Origin: Cytidiella melzeri
Lineage: Eukaryota; Basidiomycota; Agaricomycetes; Polyporales; Irpicaceae
Length of the DNA stretch: 22,015 bases
Assembly: GCA_022592445.1 (NCBI GenBank)
Contig: JABYQR010000540.1
Coordinates: forward strand, 1-22,015
Reading direction: 5' to 3'
The notes under the pieces: generated by a model
The model's database searches: none
What the model was told of the DNA's origin: nothing
What the model saw: the letters and a program-made list of their open reading frames with translations, nothing else
In this document: in pieces, positions 19,486-22,015 of the stretch
Numbering within the stretch: position 1 is the first letter of the stretch
Layout: every line of letters begins with the position of its first letter
Position numbers and translations under genes: made by a program

Positions 19486-19627
19486 CGTTGATAGAGTAAG
19501 ACTGAGAGAGATCACACAGTGGGAGTTGGGGATCAAAAGTGCGTAGAGTTGCATTGATTGGAGTAAGTCTTATATACGGTAACTACGGCGCTCGTACGTT
19601 AAGCGTCTAATTTAATATAGTCAAACA
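19486..19627 (-). repeat. Start of a Ty1/copia 3' LTR
   Basis: On the minus strand, TGTTTGACTATATT begins directly after the purine tract TGAAGGGGAG (19628-19637) that follows the copia pol stop. A TATA box (TATATAAG, minus) lies at 19569-19576. The far end is uncertain: it may be near 19486 at ...TATCAACG, giving about 140 bp, or the LTR may be truncated there. Confidence 0.6.
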
Positions 19628-19634
19628 CTCCCCT

Positions 19635-20707
19635 TCAAGCACGAATATGAAGTAGTTCATTGAAGTGCTTGAGTTTTTCGAGAGGTAGTGCTTTAGTAAG
19701 TGTATCAGCACGTTGATTGTTAGAAGATATGTGATGAATAGTTATATACTTCTTGAGTACACGATTGCTGATGAAATTCTTACGAATCTCGAAGTGTTTA
19801 GTTTGTTGCAAATGTTGCTCGTCAGGTGAGCTAACAATGGCAATAGTTGATGCACTGTCAGTATACATTTTGACAGGATCCATAGTAAAGTTAAGTAGTT
19901 CGTCAATGAGTGCTTTTAGATATATAGCCTCAGTTGATGCATGCGCTAAGGCATATAGTTCGGCTTCGGTGACCGATAGTGTTACGAGTGAACCGCGCTT
20001 ACTTGACCAAGAGATAAGCGAGTCATTGTATGTAAAGGTATAGCCCATTATTGGTTTATTGCCATATGTAGTCATACCGTCAGGATCAGTGTATCCGACA
20101 AGTGAAGTATTAGTAGTAGTTGCTTGGTTTCCTAGGACAAGCCAGTAATCGCACGTTCCCTTTAAGTATAGGTAACACTGTTTAGCTGCAGCGAAGTGTT
20201 CCTTGGAAGGGTCAGCTAAGTATCGTGCAAGTTGACCAGTGCAGTATGCAACGTCTGGTCGAGTACAGTCAGCGACGTATCGTAAACCACCGACTAAAGA
20301 CATGTATTGTTTAATAGCATCAGCGTCCTGACGAGGTTCTTTTGAGTCACGGGGGGCTAAGTTGTGCTCGTGTATCATAGGCGTACGGCGTGTATGATCG
20401 TGGTCAAAGTTGTTTCGTTTAAGTATAGTTTGGATATAATCGCATTGACGAAGCTTGATAACACCAGAGGCTTTGTCGTAATCGATCTCCATGCCAAGCA
20501 TCCAGTGGATAGTACCACCGTTTGTTACTTCGACATGTTGTCTAAGTGCTATCTCGAATTGTTCAGCGACGACAGAAGTAATAGTACAGAGAGTAATATT
20601 GTTGACATGAACAGCGAGTATAAGTATTAGTTTGTCTCCCCTGTAAAGGTAGAAGACAGCGTTATCATAGTCTGAACGCTTGAGTCCAAGTTGGAAAAGT
20701 ATATTAC
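19635..20707 (-). pseudogene. Ty1/copia pol, 3' part (end of RT and RNase H)
   Basis: Open for about 357 codons from the junction at 20707, with no stop. The RT end reads LGLKRSDYDNAVFYLYRGDK, then HVNNIT where active copia RTs have YVDD or HVDD, so both catalytic Asp are Asn. Next come WMLGMEID, SLVGGLRYVADCTRPDVAY, and an RNase H domain with GYTDPDG, SVTEAELYAL, MYTDSAS and QTKHFEIRKNFI, ending RADTLTKALP. A purine tract and LTR start follow. The 5' part is missing because a plus-strand LTR begins at 20708; the remainder is expected beyond the window. The element is inactive but its frame is otherwise well kept. Confidence 0.9.
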
Positions 20708-20993
20708 TGTTAAAACTATATATAATATAATATAATATGATATGTAGTTTCCCACGCCTTATTACAAGGACGCTTTAGGTAGCAGAGTTCCCACAGTCTT
20801 GATATGGGAATTATGCAGCCGTATATGGAAACTCAAGTAGTAACCATCACATTAGCTGAGACGTACAGATATGGGTTGTAGTAGTACTAGTCATATATGT
20901 ACGCCTGTGTTCTAGTAGCATAGGAAATGACATGGAAAGCACGTATGACTCCAGAGGATGCCTAAAGCATACATCTGAGGACAAGTACTAGCA

Positions 20994-21088
20994 TGAGTCA
21001 TTTACTCATTATGTACGCCTCTGGTACAAGTGCTGATCCTAGTCATACAATGAGTCATGCACTCATAGCATGAGTCATGCATGAGTCA
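20994..21088 (+). promoter_or_regulatory. Cluster of four TGAGTCA (GCN4/AP-1-type) sites
   Basis: Exact TGAGTCA occurs at 20994-21000, 21051-21057, 21071-21077 and 21082-21088, about 75-170 bp upstream of the LTR TATA box. TGA(C/G)TCA is the known binding site of fungal GCN4/CPC1 bZIP activators. Control of this LTR by amino-acid starvation is an inference. Confidence 0.6.
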
Positions 21089-21162
21089 TGCACTTAGTAA
21101 TACAGTAGAATAGCTGAAGTAGACATGTATAGTAGTTGCTTACATAAGTAGATACAGACATG

Positions 21163-21170
21163 TATATAAG
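21163..21170 (+). promoter_or_regulatory. TATA box of LTR-C
   Basis: TATATAAG, preceded by the TGAGTCA cluster and followed about 90 bp later by the primer-binding site, as expected for an LTR promoter on the plus strand. Confidence 0.6.
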
Positions 21171-21256
21171 CAGAGCTGCTGAAGCAGCAAGAAAAATAAG
21201 ACTCATCTTCGAAGCTTAACAGCCTCTACCCCTCGCACACATATTCCACTTTGTTA

Positions 21257-21270
21257 GGTTATGAGCCCCG
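21257..21270 (+). promoter_or_regulatory. Primer-binding site, half-tRNA-iMet type
   Basis: GGTTATGAGCCC is complementary to the anticodon stem-loop of eukaryotic initiator tRNA-Met (...GGGCUCAUAACC...). Drosophila copia and yeast Ty5 are known to prime from such an internal tRNA-iMet segment. It marks the start of the element's internal region and its plus orientation. Confidence 0.65.
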
Positions 21271-21761
21271 GCTTTTAGCTTAACTACATCCACACTCTCA
21301 ACGACATCCATCAACCAGTATCCCCAAGCTTTCTTATAAGTAAGTTTCTCTACTTTACTTTGTTTGGCCACATAGTAGTAGTAGAGTTGTACTGGTTGAC
21401 TGCCTCAGCTTCGAATACAATATTCCCAACTGATCTTCTACAGCTAATTCCCTCACCTACTTGCCCCTTGCGTACGCACTCCCAACCCAGCTGAATACTT
21501 AAGCCACCCTTGGTGGTTCTCGACTTTAACGAGTCGTGCATTACGCGGAATCTGCCTAACACGCAGTGTAAAATCCGGTGGTGGAGGAACAAGCTCCCAC
21601 TTGTACAAGTGGTAGATCGGCGGAGTAGTACAATAGGAGGGTAGTGTTGAGTGGCACTCTAAGCTTGTGACTTAGAGGCCTAAGACCTTCGTGTTGGCGC
21701 ACGTCAGTCAGTCCTGGAATTAGAAATTGCCGCTTTTTGTAGCTGTAGAATTTCTTGAGGC
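21271..21761 (+). other. Leader between primer site and first ORF
   Basis: No ORF is supported on either strand. A GTAAGT at about 21339 could be a splice donor, in which case the leader may contain an intron. Confidence 0.35.
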
Positions 21762-22015
21762 ATGTCGTCCACTTTTACTTTTGGTATCACGGAGATTGTG
21801 GACTCTCCTATACTTCGTGGTGTTTCTTACATGCGCCATTATGTTTTCGTCGTATCATACCGACTGGTAGAAGTCGAAGTTGCAAGTGGTCATACTCGTC
21901 TTGAATCACTTGTGGAAAACTTTTACTCACATTCGACTTTTCCATTAGCAATCCCCAGGACTTTCTCAAGGAAAGTGTTGTGGATTGAATACGGCGACAT
22001 AAATCTTATACTTTC
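21762..22015 (+). CDS. Unrecognised ORF, cut by the window edge
   Basis: Open from ATG 21762 to the window edge (84 complete codons, no stop); an in-frame TGA lies just upstream, so this ATG is the likely start. It begins MSSTFTFGITEIVDSPILRG and has a Val/Tyr-rich segment (YVFVVSYRLVEVEVASG) suggesting beta strands. By position, about 500 bp downstream of the primer site, it should be the first protein of the plus-strand copia-type element, but it does not look like a usual copia Gag. It could be an accessory or captured gene. No function is claimed. Confidence 0.4.
   Translation, partial: MSSTFTFGITEIVDSPILRGVSYMRHYVFVVSYRLVEVEVASGHTRLESLVENFYSHSTFPLAIPRTFSRKVLWIEYGDINLIL

Larger units (their letters stand above)
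20708..21256 (+). repeat. LTR (LTR-C) of a plus-strand copia-type element
   Basis: It begins TGTTAAAACTATAT exactly where the minus-strand copia frame is cut, and ends before a tRNA-like primer site at 21257. It contains an AT-rich start (20715-20745), four TGAGTCA motifs, and a TATA box (TATATAAG) at 21163-21170. Its first bases resemble those of the copia LTR at 19627, suggesting related families. The exact 3' end (21248 or 21256) is unsettled and the second LTR would lie outside the window. Confidence 0.65.

Noticed and set aside
1..22015. CRISPR array, telomere repeats or rDNA
   Set aside because: No regularly spaced repeats, no TTAGGG arrays and no rRNA-like segments were seen.

Overview
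The window looks like transposon-rich DNA from a filamentous fungus, most likely a mushroom-forming basidiomycete (Agaricomycete). The basis is a Ty3/gypsy chromovirus, Ty1/copia pieces, solo LTRs, short GT-AG introns of 59-67 bp with CTNAC-type branch points, and the N-terminus of the RecQ-like helicase family that is abundant in these fungi. The species is not identifiable from the sequence alone. No bacterial genes, rRNA, intact tRNA or CRISPR array was seen.

Layout. 1-279 is the end of a gypsy-type LTR (family 'LTR-A'). 291-2359 and 4769-6818 are two ~2.05 kb arms of an inverted duplication. Each arm holds one copy of an unrecognised gene ('gene X') and, at its outer edge, the start of a RecQ-like helicase; all of these point outward. 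The right copy of gene X is open and the left one is broken. The 2.4 kb between the arms is mostly single-copy, CT-rich promoter/leader-type sequence plus a small two-intron gene at 4253-4794. Both helicase fragments stop before the ATP-binding Walker A motif because LTR-A sequence abuts them.

6819-15689 is one Ty3/gypsy chromovirus on the minus strand: 5' LTR on the right, an extra upstream ORF, gag, pol (protease, RT, RNase H, integrase, chromodomain), polypurine tract and 3' LTR on the left. It is dead: at least seven in-frame stops, frameshifts and a lost integrase Asp. It has taken later insertions: a solo LTR of another family (LTR-B, TSD GCAAG) in pol, and a 431 bp LTR-like element (TSD CTACT) in the 3' LTR.

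15690-19485 is AT-rich, mostly non-coding sequence carrying an inverted solo LTR-B (TSD TACTG) and a solo LTR-A (TSD GCCAC). The solo LTR-A contains a 422 bp palindromic MITE (TSD CTA) with two 190 bp arms that I read as identical. 19486-20707 is the 3' part of a Ty1/copia element on the minus strand, cut by a second copia-type element on the plus strand (LTR from 20708, half-tRNA-iMet primer site at 21257). That element's interior runs off the right edge, where an unrecognised ORF starts at 21762.

The insertions can be ordered. LTR-B and the 431 bp element are younger than the gypsy copy. The MITE is younger than the solo LTR-A. The plus-strand copia-type element is younger than the minus-strand one. 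Apart from gene X, the small centre gene and perhaps the right-edge ORF, everything with recognisable function is retroelement debris.
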